A stretch of 20,687 nt of DNA from Prevotella sp. UBA2850 (lineage in GTDB: Bacteria > Bacteroidota > Bacteroidia > Bacteroidales > Bacteroidaceae). Shown here piece after piece: positions 1 through 8,001 of the stretch; within the stretch, counting starts at the first letter, position 1, and each line of letters begins with the position of its first letter. Location of the stretch: the NCBI GenBank assembly GCA_002350805.1, contig DEFO01000047.1, positions 2,380 to 23,066 of the forward strand, read 5' to 3'. The notes under the pieces are model-generated. The model was not told where the DNA came from and made no database searches. It was given only the letters and a program-made list of their open reading frames with translations. The position numbers were made by a program, and so were the translations under genes.

Positions 1-29
1 GAGAGGTATGATTACCTTTGGTATTGTCC

Positions 30-101
30 AAACTCCCAAACTCCCAAACTCCCACACTTCTAAACTCCCAAACTCCCAAACTCCTAAACTCCCAAACTCC
101 T
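30..101. repeat. 8-bp tandem repeat, nine units, consensus AAACTCCC
   Basis: Nine head-to-tail 8-bp units run from 30 to 101. Six match AAACTCCC exactly; two end in T (AAACTCCT) and the fourth, at 54-61, is degenerate (ACACTTCT). The array lies beyond the 3' end of the minus-strand BspA-like gene and upstream (in plus coordinates) of the GC-rich hairpin at 123-156. One frame stays open through it because 8 bp reads as a short Pro/Lys/Asn/Ser repeat, but no gene is credible. The same AAACTCCC word sits at the left foot of the second hairpin at 8950-8957. Confidence 0.9.
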
Positions 102-122
102 TAAAAGTGCTTCAATCCGGCA

Positions 123-156
123 GGCCCCCTCCCCCTCGGGGGAGTTGGTGGGGGCC
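123..156. repeat. GC-rich hairpin element, copy 1
   Basis: The bases form a nested stem: GGCCCCC (123-129) pairs with GGGGGCC (150-156), and TCCCCC (130-135) pairs with GGGGGA (138-143). GTTGGT is left as a one-sided bulge and the loop is very small. It starts 11 nt beyond the stop codon of the minus-strand BspA-like gene, so it could help end or stabilise that transcript, but no T-tract follows on that strand. A related, less perfect element is at 8950-8988 in the same orientation. Confidence 0.75.
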
Positions 157-167
157 ATATCCTCCAT

Positions 168-1901
168 TTAATATCTCATGGAGTTTTGCAGTTCGATGAG
201 GCTGATTTCGCTCATGTGGGTAAACTGAGCCCAGGCCTTGTCGGCTTTATAGATGCTCATGCAGCCTTTAGGAACCGAGAGTTTCACCAGTCCCTGCTTG
301 ACGGCGTCCTTGAAAGTGCTCTTGTCGATCTTCGGAGCCATGGCGGCATGGCAGCGTATCTCGCGCAGCATAGGGCATTTGGCAAATGCCGAGCCTCCGA
401 TTTTCTTCAGCGAGTTAGGCAGTTCCAGATAGGTGAGGCTAGCACATCCCTTGAAGGCGCTGCCGCCGATAGACTTGACAGCCAGGGGAGTAGTGAAGGA
501 AGTGAGGCTGGCGCATCCCTCGAAGGCATCGTCACCTATGCTCTCAATGGTGTTGGGAAGTCGTACCTCGCGCAGGCTGCCGCAACCGGAGAATACGTCG
601 TTGTCGATTTTCTTGATGAATCCGATAATCTCTGCCGTCACTAGTCCACGGCAGTTCTCAAAGGCGTGCGAGCCGATGCTGGTCACACCGTTGGGCACCA
701 CGATATTCTGCAGGGTGTAGCAGTTCTTAAATGCCTCATTGCCCAATTTCTTCAGCGATGAGGGAAGGGTGATATAGGTCAGCGACTGACAATCCTTGAA
801 CGCATCATTACCGATACTGTTGACCGAGTTGGGCAGGGTGACAGCCTGTAAGTTGGTGCAGTTTTCGAAGGCATTGCTGGGAATATCCTTCAGATTGCCA
901 CTGATATCAACCGATGTCAGTCCTTTGCAATCCTCAAAGGCGCTGCTGCCCATGTCCTCGAGCGAACTGGGAAGGTCGATGGACTGCAAGCTGACACACT
1001 CGTCGAAGGCGTGGCTTCCTATCTTCTTGATGCCGGGCATGTTGATGCCCTTCAGGTTCTTGCATTGCTCAAAGGCGCTGCTGCCGATGGTCTTCACGCC
1101 GTCGGGAAGCGACAGGGCATTCAGGCTCTCGCACTTCTGGAAAGCATTGTTGTCGATGGCCGACAAACACTCCGGCAGGGATACCGACGCCAGGTTGCCG
1201 CAGTTTTTGAACACCGAATTCTCGAGTTTGCTTATCTCGCCATTGATATTGGCTGTCACCAGGTTCTTGCAGTCCTCGAAGGCGTGGCCTCCCAGTTGCT
1301 TGACGCTCTCGGGGATGTTGATGGCCTGCAGCTTCTCGCACTTGCTGAAGGCATAGTCGCCTATCTTCATCAGGTTGCCGGGCAGGGCAATGTCGGCCAG
1401 TTCCTTGCAGTTGGCAAAGGCATAGCCGCCCATGTCGGTCACGCTCTCAGGGATGCTGACACTCACCAGGCTGGCGCAGCCGTCGAAGGCGTGCGGGCTC
1501 ACATTGATGATGTTGTTGGGAAGAACCACCTGCTCGAGCGTCTTGCAACCCGAGAACATCTTGTCGGGCATCTCATTGTCGCGGGTCTTCATGCCCTCTT
1601 TCCCCTCTACGATGACAGCCTCCGACAAGTCGAGCTGGCGGAAGGGCTCAGCCTTCTCCTTCGTCTTAGCGCGTAGTATCATCTCCTGAATCAGCTTGAT
1701 GTCATTGCCGTTGAGCGGTCCTGCCACCTGAAGCTGAGTGACTTGATATTTGATGCTGTCGGGAATGAACTTCGTCAGGTGCCCGGCAGAGTCGTTGGTC
1801 ACCGATAATGACTGCTGTGCCATTGCCGTGAAGGGCATCAGCGCGAGAAGAGCAAACAGAAACGCTCTGAACAATTTACTTTGAACCATAGTTTTTCCCA
1901 T
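168..1901 (-). CDS. BspA-like secreted leucine-rich repeat protein (LRR_5)
   Basis: This 577-residue protein starts with a signal peptide (hydrophobic segment after KLFRAF, likely cut after AMAQ near residue 29). It then carries a long array of about 23-residue repeats of the BspA/LRR_5 type, each built as LPxSLxxIGxxAFxxCxxL; I count 18 F-x2-C-x2-L signatures. The C-terminus has the usual BspA-type ending (LSVPKGCMSIYKADKAW). Members of this family are exported surface or periplasmic proteins, and some bind host proteins such as fibronectin or fibrinogen; the ligand here is unknown. I see no lipobox, LPxTG or recognisable type IX sorting domain. The gene begins 13 nt after trmB and is probably co-transcribed with it. 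The start at 1901 is taken because it places the signal peptide at the N-terminus; the next Met, four residues in, is equally possible. Confidence 0.9.
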   Translation of the reverse strand: MGKTMVQSKLFRAFLFALLALMPFTAMAQQSLSVTNDSAGHLTKFIPDSIKYQVTQLQVAGPLNGNDIKLIQEMILRAKTKEKAEPFRQLDLSEAVIVEGKEGMKTRDNEMPDKMFSGCKTLEQVVLPNNIINVSPHAFDGCASLVSVSIPESVTDMGGYAFANCKELADIALPGNLMKIGDYAFSKCEKLQAINIPESVKQLGGHAFEDCKNLVTANINGEISKLENSVFKNCGNLASVSLPECLSAIDNNAFQKCESLNALSLPDGVKTIGSSAFEQCKNLKGINMPGIKKIGSHAFDECVSLQSIDLPSSLEDMGSSAFEDCKGLTSVDISGNLKDIPSNAFENCTNLQAVTLPNSVNSIGNDAFKDCQSLTYITLPSSLKKLGNEAFKNCYTLQNIVVPNGVTSIGSHAFENCRGLVTAEIIGFIKKIDNDVFSGCGSLREVRLPNTIESIGDDAFEGCASLTSFTTPLAVKSIGGSAFKGCASLTYLELPNSLKKIGGSAFAKCPMLREIRCHAAMAPKIDKSTFKDAVKQGLVKLSVPKGCMSIYKADKAWAQFTHMSEISLIELQNSMRY

Positions 1902-1914
1902 ATTGTTTAGTGAT

Positions 1915-2703
1915 TTACTTACTTGTGTCTTTACTACTGCGTTTTGAGCGGTGGAAGCTGCGGTAGTCGTCCATCTCGATTTCCACGTCGGGCTCTTCGA
2001 GCACCCCTTCTTTGGGCAGGCAGAACTTCATGTAGCGGATGTTCAGCCCTCGCTCTATCCACATTTTCTCGTAATAGGTCTTGATGGAGAGCACCTTGGG
2101 GTCCATGTTCTCCTGTTCCTCCATGTGCTCCATGTTCTGCGGCGAGTACAGGTCGTCGGTGCGGAACAAGAGCGGCAGCTGGTTCTTTTCTACCATCAGC
2201 GTGGTGTAGGTGAAGAGGAAGTTGGAGTCGGTCTTCAGATGAATCACGCCCTTGTCTCTCAAGAACTTGCGATAACGGTTCATGAAATACGTGCTGGTGA
2301 GTCGTTTTCGCGGGTTCTTCATTTGCGGGTCGCTGAAGGTGAGCCATATCTCCTGCACCTCGTCCTCGTCGAAGAAACGCTCGATGATCTCGATGTTCGT
2401 ACGGAGGAAGGCCACATTGCCCAGTTTCTCGTTCAGAGCCTGCGTGGCTCCGGTCCACATGCGGGCTCCCTTGATGTCAACGCCGATGAAGTTCATCTGC
2501 GGATATAGTTTAGCCAGCTCGACCGTATATTCCCCCTTGCCGCACCCCAGTTCCAGTACGATGGGGTTGTCGTTGTGGAAATACTGCTCGTGCCAATGCC
2601 CTTTCATATCGAAAGGAACATGTTCCACTACCGAGTAAGGGTATTGGAACACGTTCTCATATCTTGCCATGTCGGCAAATTTAGCTAGTTTTCCTTTGCT
2701 CAT
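1915..2703 (-). CDS. trmB: tRNA (guanine-N7-)-methyltransferase
   Basis: This 262-residue enzyme makes m7G (usually position 46) in tRNA, using S-adenosylmethionine in the cytoplasm. The SAM-binding motif ELGCGKGEY is at residues 51-59 and the acidic ribose-binding residue is in GVDIKG near residue 76. The TrmB signature FSDPQMKNPRKRL at 123-135 is followed by the conserved HLKTDS segment. The length fits bacterial TrmB with a somewhat longer C-terminus, which ends in a basic Ser/Lys-rich tail. The ATG overlaps the ilvE stop codon (ATGA, 2700-2703), which points to translational coupling with ilvE. The BspA-like gene follows after 13 nt. Confidence 0.95.
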   Translation of the reverse strand: MSKGKLAKFADMARYENVFQYPYSVVEHVPFDMKGHWHEQYFHNDNPIVLELGCGKGEYTVELAKLYPQMNFIGVDIKGARMWTGATQALNEKLGNVAFLRTNIEIIERFFDEDEVQEIWLTFSDPQMKNPRKRLTSTYFMNRYRKFLRDKGVIHLKTDSNFLFTYTTLMVEKNQLPLLFRTDDLYSPQNMEHMEEQENMDPKVLSIKTYYEKMWIERGLNIRYMKFCLPKEGVLEEPDVEIEMDDYRSFHRSKRSSKDTSK

Positions 2704-3716
2704 TCAATGACGATTCTTGTCCAACCATGCTTGTCCTCTATCGTTCCGTACTGGATGCCGCGGAGCGTGTCGTAGAGTTTCTTGCTGACCGGACCCGGTT
2801 TCTCGCCGAAGCTGAAGCGCTTGCCGGTGTCCAGGTCGTCGATATAGCTGATGGGGCTGATGACGGCAGCTGTACCGCATGCTCCTGCCTCCTCGAAGGT
2901 CTCGAGCTCTTCCTCGGGAATAGGACGGCGCTCCACCTTCATGCCCAGGTCCTCGGCCACCTGCATGAGGCTCTTGTTGGTGATGCTGGGCAGGATGCTG
3001 GTCGACTTCGGTGTGATGTAGGTGTTGTCCTTGATGCCGAAGAAGTTGGCAGCACCGCACTCGTCCATGTATTTCTTCTCTTTTGCGTCGAGATAGAACT
3101 CGCAGGCATAGCCTTTCTCGTGGGCCAGGTTGTTGGCGAAGAGGCTGGCAGCGTAGTTGCCGCCGACCTTATATTTACCCGTTCCGAGCGGAGCCGAACG
3201 GTCGTAGTCGCGGATAATGACGTAGGGATTGGCAGAGAAACCTCCCTTGAAATACGGTCCTACGGGTGTGACGAAGATCATGAACAGATACTCCTTGGCA
3301 GGATGAACACCCACCTGGGCGCTGGTTCCGATGATGAGGGGGCGCAGGTAAAGCGTGGCACCGCTCTCGTAGGTGGGAATCCACTCCTGGTTGAGGCGCA
3401 CCACCTTCTCGGCCATCTCGACAAACAGCTCTGTGGGAACCTCGGGCATGAGGATGCCACGGCAGGTGCTCTGCAGGCGGGCGGCATTCTCCTCAGCGCG
3501 GAAAAGACGTACCTTTCCGTCGGGACAGCGATAAGCTTTCAGTCCCTCAAATCCCTCTTGTCCATAGTGCAGGCAAGTAGCGGCCATGTGAAGTTTCAGA
3601 TACTCGTCGGAGCTTACCTCAATCTCGCCCCATTTACCATCACGATAGTAGCAACGTACGTTGTAATCGGTTTTCATGTAACCGAATGAAAGACTTGACC
3701 AATCAATGTTCTTCAT
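2700..3716 (-). CDS. ilvE: Branched-chain amino acid aminotransferase
   Basis: This 338-residue, fold-type IV PLP enzyme moves the amino group between glutamate and leucine, isoleucine or valine keto acids, the last step in their synthesis and the first in their breakdown. Seen in the sequence: the N-terminal YGQEGFEGLKAYR segment (51-63), the GTGKYKVGGNYAAS block (178-191) in which Lys183 is the expected PLP-binding lysine, and GTAAVISPISYI near the C-terminus. Length and motifs fit the larger BCAT subgroup (eukaryotic-like, common in Bacteroidota) rather than the E. coli IlvE type of about 309 residues. It is the first gene after the promoter at 3759-3791, and trmB overlaps its stop by 4 nt. 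Confidence 0.95.
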   Translation of the reverse strand: MKNIDWSSLSFGYMKTDYNVRCYYRDGKWGEIEVSSDEYLKLHMAATCLHYGQEGFEGLKAYRCPDGKVRLFRAEENAARLQSTCRGILMPEVPTELFVEMAEKVVRLNQEWIPTYESGATLYLRPLIIGTSAQVGVHPAKEYLFMIFVTPVGPYFKGGFSANPYVIIRDYDRSAPLGTGKYKVGGNYAASLFANNLAHEKGYACEFYLDAKEKKYMDECGAANFFGIKDNTYITPKSTSILPSITNKSLMQVAEDLGMKVERRPIPEEELETFEEAGACGTAAVISPISYIDDLDTGKRFSFGEKPGPVSKKLYDTLRGIQYGTIEDKHGWTRIVIE

Positions 3717-3758
3717 AATAATTGTGTTTATAATGAATGGATAAATAAATTACTTTGT

Positions 3759-3791
3759 GCAAAAGTAAACATTTTATTTGTTATTAGCAAG
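3759..3791 (-). promoter_or_regulatory. Bacteroidota-type promoter for ilvE-trmB-BspA genes
   Basis: On the minus strand, TACTTTTGC (3759-3767) matches the TAnnTTTG -7 element of the Bacteroidota primary sigma factor. CTTG (3788-3791) stands 20 nt upstream as a one-mismatch -33 element. It leaves an untranslated leader of roughly 35 nt before the ilvE start at 3716. The -33 half lies inside the end of xseB, so the upstream xse genes and ilvE are probably separate transcription units. Confidence 0.7.
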
Positions 3792-3968
3792 AATTTTCTG
3801 GATTTCCTCGTCGGTCTTTGTTAATTTATCCTTACAAAGCTTCATCAGTTCCTGTGCGCGTTTCAGCTGAACGCTCATCTGGTCGATGTCCAACTCGTCG
3901 TTTTCCATCTTGCTCACAATCTCCTCCAGCTCCTTGACGGCAGCTTCATAGTTGATTTCCTTACTCAT
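3774..3968 (-). CDS. xseB: Exodeoxyribonuclease VII small subunit
   Basis: This 64-residue protein is the usual size for XseB, whose several copies bind one XseA to form exonuclease VII, a cytoplasmic nuclease that degrades single-stranded DNA to short oligonucleotides. The family pattern is visible: Y-E-A-A-V-K-E-L-E-E-I-V near the N-terminus, then an acidic ELDIDQM turn and a second amphipathic helix (QLKRAQELMKLCKDKL). The start overlaps the end of xseA by 8 nt (3961-3968), typical of a coupled pair. Confidence 0.95.
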   Translation of the reverse strand: MSKEINYEAAVKELEEIVSKMENDELDIDQMSVQLKRAQELMKLCKDKLTKTDEEIQKILANNK

Positions 3969-5313
3969 ATATTCTCGATTTTATGGTTCCATGTTCCAGT
4001 CGGGTTTCTATCTCGTCGCCAGCCTTCAGCTCTTCGGCGCGGTGCACGGCCCTGCCCTTGTGCAGGGTGATGCTGTAGCCGCGTTTCAGCAGGCGCTCGG
4101 GGTTGACGGCCTCTGTGCGCTGGCAGAGCATTTCCAGCCGGTGGCGCTCTTGCATCATGATGCGTGTGACGGCCGTCCGAAGGACTGTCTGCCGGGTGTC
4201 GAGCATCACTCTCTGCCGCTCCAGGCGTTGGCGGATATGGGTGGCCAGTTGGTTGAAAAGCCGTTCGAGGCGTGCCTCTTGCCGTGTCTTCACCACCGAG
4301 AAGAGGATGGGTATCTGGCTCGAGAGCCGGTCCAGCCGTATCTTCTCCAGCTGCATGCGGTGCTGTACGTAGCCTACGATGCTGTCTTGAGCGTCGCTGA
4401 TGCGCTCGTCCACCCGTCGCAGGTGCCCGATGAGGAAGGCTGCTGCCGCCGTGGGAGTCTTCACACGTGTATGCGACACCATGTCGAGCACACTCTCGTC
4501 GCGCTCATGTCCGATGCCGGTGATGATGGGCAAGGGGAAGTTGGCCACGTTCTCGGCCAGGGCCAGCGTGTCGAAGCCCGAGAGGTCGCTCGTGGCACCT
4601 CCGCCTCGTATGATGACCACGCAGTCGAACGGCGGGGTGGGCGAGGACAAGTCGTCGGTGACGGGAGCCGCAGCCTGGGCATCCTCTATCAGTTCGTAGA
4701 TACGGTTGAGGGCGCTGATGACGCTCTGCTCCACGCCCTCGCCCTGCATCACGGCAGGGAAGAGCTGTGTGTGGAACGCATAGCCGTACTCGTTGTCTGC
4801 CAGTTGGTTGCAGAAGTCGCCATAGCCTGCGGCGTTGGCACTCGAGATGACGGCGATGCGCTGGGCAAAGAGGGGCAGCGTGAGTTCTTTCTGCAGGTCG
4901 AACACCCCCTCTTCTTTCAGCTGGCGGATAATCTCCTGGCGCTTGCGGGCCATGTCGCCCATGGTGTAGGTGGGGTCGATGTCGGTGACGATCCATGAGA
5001 ATCCGTAGTTCTCGTGGAACTGGGCAAAGACCTTCAGCAGCACTTTCATGCCGGCATGCAGGCGCTGGCCCGTCACCCGTTCGAAATGCGGGCGCAGCAG
5101 CATCCAGGTGCTCTTCCAGCATTTGGCCGAGGCGCGTGCCACGGGCGTGTTCGTGTGCTCGTCTTTCTGGATGAGGTCCATGTAGCAATGGCCGCCCCAT
5201 TCTTTCGCCTCCGACAGTTCCGCCTCTACCCAATACTCATGGGGCATCACCTGCTCGATGGCGGCGCGCACCAGCGAGTTCAGCTCGTAGAGGGTTAAAT
5301 GCTTGTCACTCAT
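3961..5313 (-). CDS. xseA: Exodeoxyribonuclease VII large subunit
   Basis: This 450-residue protein is the catalytic subunit of exonuclease VII. An N-terminal OB-fold segment (about residues 1-110, including YWVEAELSEAKEW) precedes the nuclease region. The conserved blocks RGGGATSDLSGFD (236-248), TGIGHERDESVLD (265-277) and HTRVKTPTAAA (281-291) are all present, followed by a long helical region and a C-terminal RGYSI segment. The length is normal. It overlaps xseB by 8 nt and lies 85 nt downstream of the subtilase gene on the same strand. I see no -7/-33 pair in that gap, so it may be read from the promoter ahead of the GH43 gene. Confidence 0.96.
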   Translation of the reverse strand: MSDKHLTLYELNSLVRAAIEQVMPHEYWVEAELSEAKEWGGHCYMDLIQKDEHTNTPVARASAKCWKSTWMLLRPHFERVTGQRLHAGMKVLLKVFAQFHENYGFSWIVTDIDPTYTMGDMARKRQEIIRQLKEEGVFDLQKELTLPLFAQRIAVISSANAAGYGDFCNQLADNEYGYAFHTQLFPAVMQGEGVEQSVISALNRIYELIEDAQAAAPVTDDLSSPTPPFDCVVIIRGGGATSDLSGFDTLALAENVANFPLPIITGIGHERDESVLDMVSHTRVKTPTAAAAFLIGHLRRVDERISDAQDSIVGYVQHRMQLEKIRLDRLSSQIPILFSVVKTRQEARLERLFNQLATHIRQRLERQRVMLDTRQTVLRTAVTRIMMQERHRLEMLCQRTEAVNPERLLKRGYSITLHKGRAVHRAEELKAGDEIETRLEHGTIKSRIYE

Positions 5314-5398
5314 CAGTTTTTTTGTTCTGTTTATAGTGAAGTGGGGGGTGCAGCTCTCACAACTCGAAAAGCTCTCTGCCGTACTGATTATGCGCTTC

Positions 5399-6802
5399 TC
5401 ACTTGCCCTTCAGCAGCTGGTAGGCTTTCACGAAGTCGGGCACTCCATAGCCGTAGATGTCGTCGGGTGCTGCCTGTTTGTCGCCGCTCTGTATGACGGC
5501 CTGTATGATTTCGCGTGCCGTCTTCTGGGGTAAGGCCTGCCACAGACAAGCCACGAGGCCCGTAATGAGCGGTGTGGCGAACGAGGTTCCCATGTCCCTG
5601 CTGATGGTGCCGCGTCCGGTGATGACGGCAGTCGGACTGCCCAGTGCCATCACGTCGGGCTTGATGCGGCGGTCGGCGGTGGGCCCGATGGCGCTGAAGG
5701 CTGCGTTCTTGCCGTTGGGACTGATGGCGCCCACGGTGATGATGTCCCTGGCGTCGGCAGGGAAGTTGATTTTCTTCCATGTTCCCATGCCCTCGTTGCC
5801 GGCGCTGTTCACCAGGATGATGCCTTTGTCGGCCAGCATCGAGGCAGTGTGCGAGATGAGCGTCCGCTCACCGTCCAGGTCGGCATACGAGTGGTCGGCG
5901 TCTTTATCGTCGAAGGCGTGGAATCCCAGCGAGCTGTTGATGATGTCGACGCCTGCCGAGTCGGCAAACTCGGCTGCTGCCGCCCAGTAGTCTTCCTCGA
6001 CGAGGTTCTCCGAGCTGTTGTCCTCGCATCTGAGCAGCCAGTAGGAGGCTTGCGTGGCGGTGCCCACATACAGGTTGGGCACGTTGGCAGCCATTGCCGA
6101 GAGCACCTTGGTGCCGTGGTCCATCTCCTTGAACACGTCGGCCGAGGCGGGCCTCACAAAGTCGCGGTTGCCCATCATGCTGATGGTCTTCAAGGCTGGA
6201 ATGACGTCGGCATTCATGAATCCGCCGTCGAGCACGGCAATGGTCATGCCCCGTCCGCGGTAGCCCATGGCATGCAGGCGGTGGCCGTTGAGCATCTTTA
6301 TCTGCTGCTCGGTGGTGCCGTATTCGTTGGCCGACAGGGTGTCCCACGAGTTGAAGTCGGTGCGGTAGTGCGAGCGGATGGCTTTGTTGATGGAGTCGGG
6401 CGAGGCGAACACCTTGACGCTTTTCCTGACGAAGGGCATCGAGGCCACTGCGCGGAAGGCTTTCTGCGAGCGTGCCTTGGCCACCACCGTGTTGTTCCAC
6501 CGGCTGCGGCTCACCACCTCGAGCCCGGCAGCCTCGATTTGGCGGAGGTAGGTATTGCTCACGGGCAGGTCGGTAGAGTCGGGCGTGATGCCCTGCCGCT
6601 GTCGGCGCCGCAAGGCTTTCTCAGAGAGGAACTCCGAGGGGTGCTCCAGCGTGTAGTCGGTGCCCCGCTTGTCGGTGAGGTAGAGGCGGTACATGACGCA
6701 TTTGCCGCCCGGGAACTTCACCATGGCCTCCTTGGCGCTGCCCTCGGCAACGCCCATGCAGGCCAGCAGCCAGCCGACGAGAAGCAGCATGCTACGCCTC
6801 AT
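5399..6802 (-). CDS. Secreted subtilisin-like serine protease (family S8)
   Basis: From the start at 6802 this is a 467-residue protein: signal peptide (MRRSM plus a Leu-rich core, cut around residue 22), a propeptide-like region to about residue 150, then the S8 domain. The catalytic triad is visible as Asp192 (IAVLDGGF), His229 (MDHGT) and Ser407 (GTSFATP). The oxyanion Asn336 is in NSAGN. Bacteroidota have many such exported subtilases; the substrate is unknown. An alternative start at 6844 overlaps the GH43 stop as ATGA and would add 14 residues (481 in total), giving a long charged stretch before the hydrophobic core. I prefer 6802 for its cleaner signal peptide, although the 4-nt overlap speaks for 6844. 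The reading frame remains open much further upstream through the GH43 gene, but that part is not protein-like. Confidence 0.9.
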   Translation of the reverse strand: MRRSMLLLVGWLLACMGVAEGSAKEAMVKFPGGKCVMYRLYLTDKRGTDYTLEHPSEFLSEKALRRRQRQGITPDSTDLPVSNTYLRQIEAAGLEVVSRSRWNNTVVAKARSQKAFRAVASMPFVRKSVKVFASPDSINKAIRSHYRTDFNSWDTLSANEYGTTEQQIKMLNGHRLHAMGYRGRGMTIAVLDGGFMNADVIPALKTISMMGNRDFVRPASADVFKEMDHGTKVLSAMAANVPNLYVGTATQASYWLLRCEDNSSENLVEEDYWAAAAEFADSAGVDIINSSLGFHAFDDKDADHSYADLDGERTLISHTASMLADKGIILVNSAGNEGMGTWKKINFPADARDIITVGAISPNGKNAAFSAIGPTADRRIKPDVMALGSPTAVITGRGTISRDMGTSFATPLITGLVACLWQALPQKTAREIIQAVIQSGDKQAAPDDIYGYGVPDFVKAYQLLKGK

Positions 6803-6840
6803 CGTTGGGATGTGAGAGTCGGTTTTCCGGCAGGGCTTTC

Positions 6841-7875
6841 TCATTTCCCCAGCTTCTTCAGCCGTTTGTATTCCTTCTTGGTCAGTCGCATGAACGAGCC
6901 GTGCTGCGGACCGGTCACTCCCTCGATGTCGACGGGCGAGTTGAAGTTGCGCAGATACTTGTCGGCCTTGCAGATGCGATAGTGCTTGGGCTTGCTCGAA
7001 TACTCGATGTAGGCCACGCGCCACTCGTCGTCGCCGATGAGCTGGAAGGCGCTCGACCCCTCGCATTTCTTGTTGCCCTCGAAGCTCACGTAGTCGTCCT
7101 CCACGGGCTCGCTCCACGGGCCGGTCAGCCGTTTGGCGGTGGCGGTGTAGATGCCGGGCTTGCCGCCCTCTTTCTTGATGAGCATGTGGTAGAGCCCGTC
7201 GCTCTTCAGGTAGTTGATGTCGGCGTCGATGGTGGCATAGCCCCAGTCGAACAGCAGGCGCGGCTTGGTCAGCCGGGTGAACGACTCGTCGGCATGCGAG
7301 TAGTACATGCGGTCGTAGGCCTCCTCGGCGCGGTTCCACAGCGAGTAGTAGATCATGTATCCGCCCTTGCGGCCGTCGCTCCAGGTGTAGTCGGGGTCCC
7401 AGAAGATCTGCGGTGCCCACACGCGGTTGACGGTCGACCAGTCCTTGTAGATGTCTGGCGACTCGGGGTCGCAAAAGATCTGCGGGCCCTTGCGGAAGTC
7501 GAAGGTCACCGAGCGCCAGTTCACCAGGTCGTCGCTCGTGAGCAGGTCGATGCCGTAGTTGTCCCACTTGTGCGACTTGGCCACGCACATGTCGGTGGTC
7601 ACCATCAGGAATCCCTTGCCGTCGTGCTTGCGGCAGATGAAGGCGTCGCGCGTGCCGCCCTCGATGCGGGCATGCTCGGCGGGGTTGAAGACGGGGTCGC
7701 CGCCCAGCACGTCCTCGTAGTGGTATCCGTCGCGGCTCAGGGCGTAGGCCGTCCACTCGCCCTTGTCGCTCATGTGGCAGTACAGATAGCCGTAGCTGCC
7801 CTTCTGCAGGTTCTGGGCGCCGGCGCCTAGCGTCACGGCCAGCACGCAGAACGCCATCGTGAGAAATCTCTTCAT
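6841..7875 (-). CDS. Secreted GH43-like glycoside hydrolase
   Basis: This 344-residue protein has a signal peptide (MKRFLTMAFCVLAVTLGAGAQ, cut near residue 20) and a five-bladed beta-propeller type sequence resembling glycoside hydrolase family 43, whose members mostly cleave arabinosyl or xylosyl linkages in plant polysaccharides. Candidate catalytic residues are Asp77 in GGTRDAF (base), an Asp in TIDAD at 216-219 (pKa modulator) and Glu272 in KCEGSS (acid). The WAPQ segment at 153-156 is typical. I infer these roles from position, not from an alignment, and the substrate cannot be told. The ATG at 7875 is chosen because it opens the signal peptide and lies about 28 nt below the -7 element; an upstream in-frame ATG at 7950 would lie beyond the promoter. 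The subtilase gene follows closely. Confidence 0.85.
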   Translation of the reverse strand: MKRFLTMAFCVLAVTLGAGAQNLQKGSYGYLYCHMSDKGEWTAYALSRDGYHYEDVLGGDPVFNPAEHARIEGGTRDAFICRKHDGKGFLMVTTDMCVAKSHKWDNYGIDLLTSDDLVNWRSVTFDFRKGPQIFCDPESPDIYKDWSTVNRVWAPQIFWDPDYTWSDGRKGGYMIYYSLWNRAEEAYDRMYYSHADESFTRLTKPRLLFDWGYATIDADINYLKSDGLYHMLIKKEGGKPGIYTATAKRLTGPWSEPVEDDYVSFEGNKKCEGSSAFQLIGDDEWRVAYIEYSSKPKHYRICKADKYLRNFNSPVDIEGVTGPQHGSFMRLTKKEYKRLKKLGK

Positions 7876-7902
7876 TGTAATGTGTTGCTTGTTTATTTTC
7901 GT

Positions 7903-7935
7903 GCAAAAGTAACCATAATAATCGGTACTGCCAAA
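7903..7935 (-). promoter_or_regulatory. Promoter for GH43-subtilase genes
   Basis: On the minus strand, TTTG (7932-7935) and TACTTTTGC (7903-7911) are separated by 20 nt, an excellent match to the Bacteroidota -33/-7 pair. It drives the GH43 gene starting at 7875 and probably the genes behind it. It stands only 7 nt from the divergent promoter at 7943-7974. Confidence 0.8.
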
Positions 7936-7942
7936 TTTATTC

Positions 7943-7974
7943 TTTGTCATTCCAAAAGAAAATTGTATTTTTGC
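7943..7974 (+). promoter_or_regulatory. Promoter for the M15 peptidase gene
   Basis: TTTG (7943-7946) and TATTTTTGC (7966-7974) are separated by 19 nt and match the Bacteroidota -33/-7 consensus. The gene begins at 8002, leaving a leader of about 20 nt. Confidence 0.8.
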
Positions 7975-8001
7975 ACCGTCATCGCATACAACCCCAGCAG
8001 C

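Noticed and set aside
8..199. Small plus-strand reading frame over the AAACTCCC array, with a TACCTTTG promoter-like word at 13-20
   Set aside because: The peptide only translates the tandem repeat and hairpin. The -7-like word is a short match with no gene behind it.
3952..4998. Plus-strand 348-residue reading frame opposite xseA
   Set aside because: It is the antisense of xseA, a well-supported gene; composition shows no protein family pattern.
6845..7906. Long in-frame extension of the subtilase reading frame (to 835 residues) through the GH43 gene
   Set aside because: The extension is Arg/His/Ala-rich and overlaps a real GH43 gene in another frame. It stays open because of high third-position GC.
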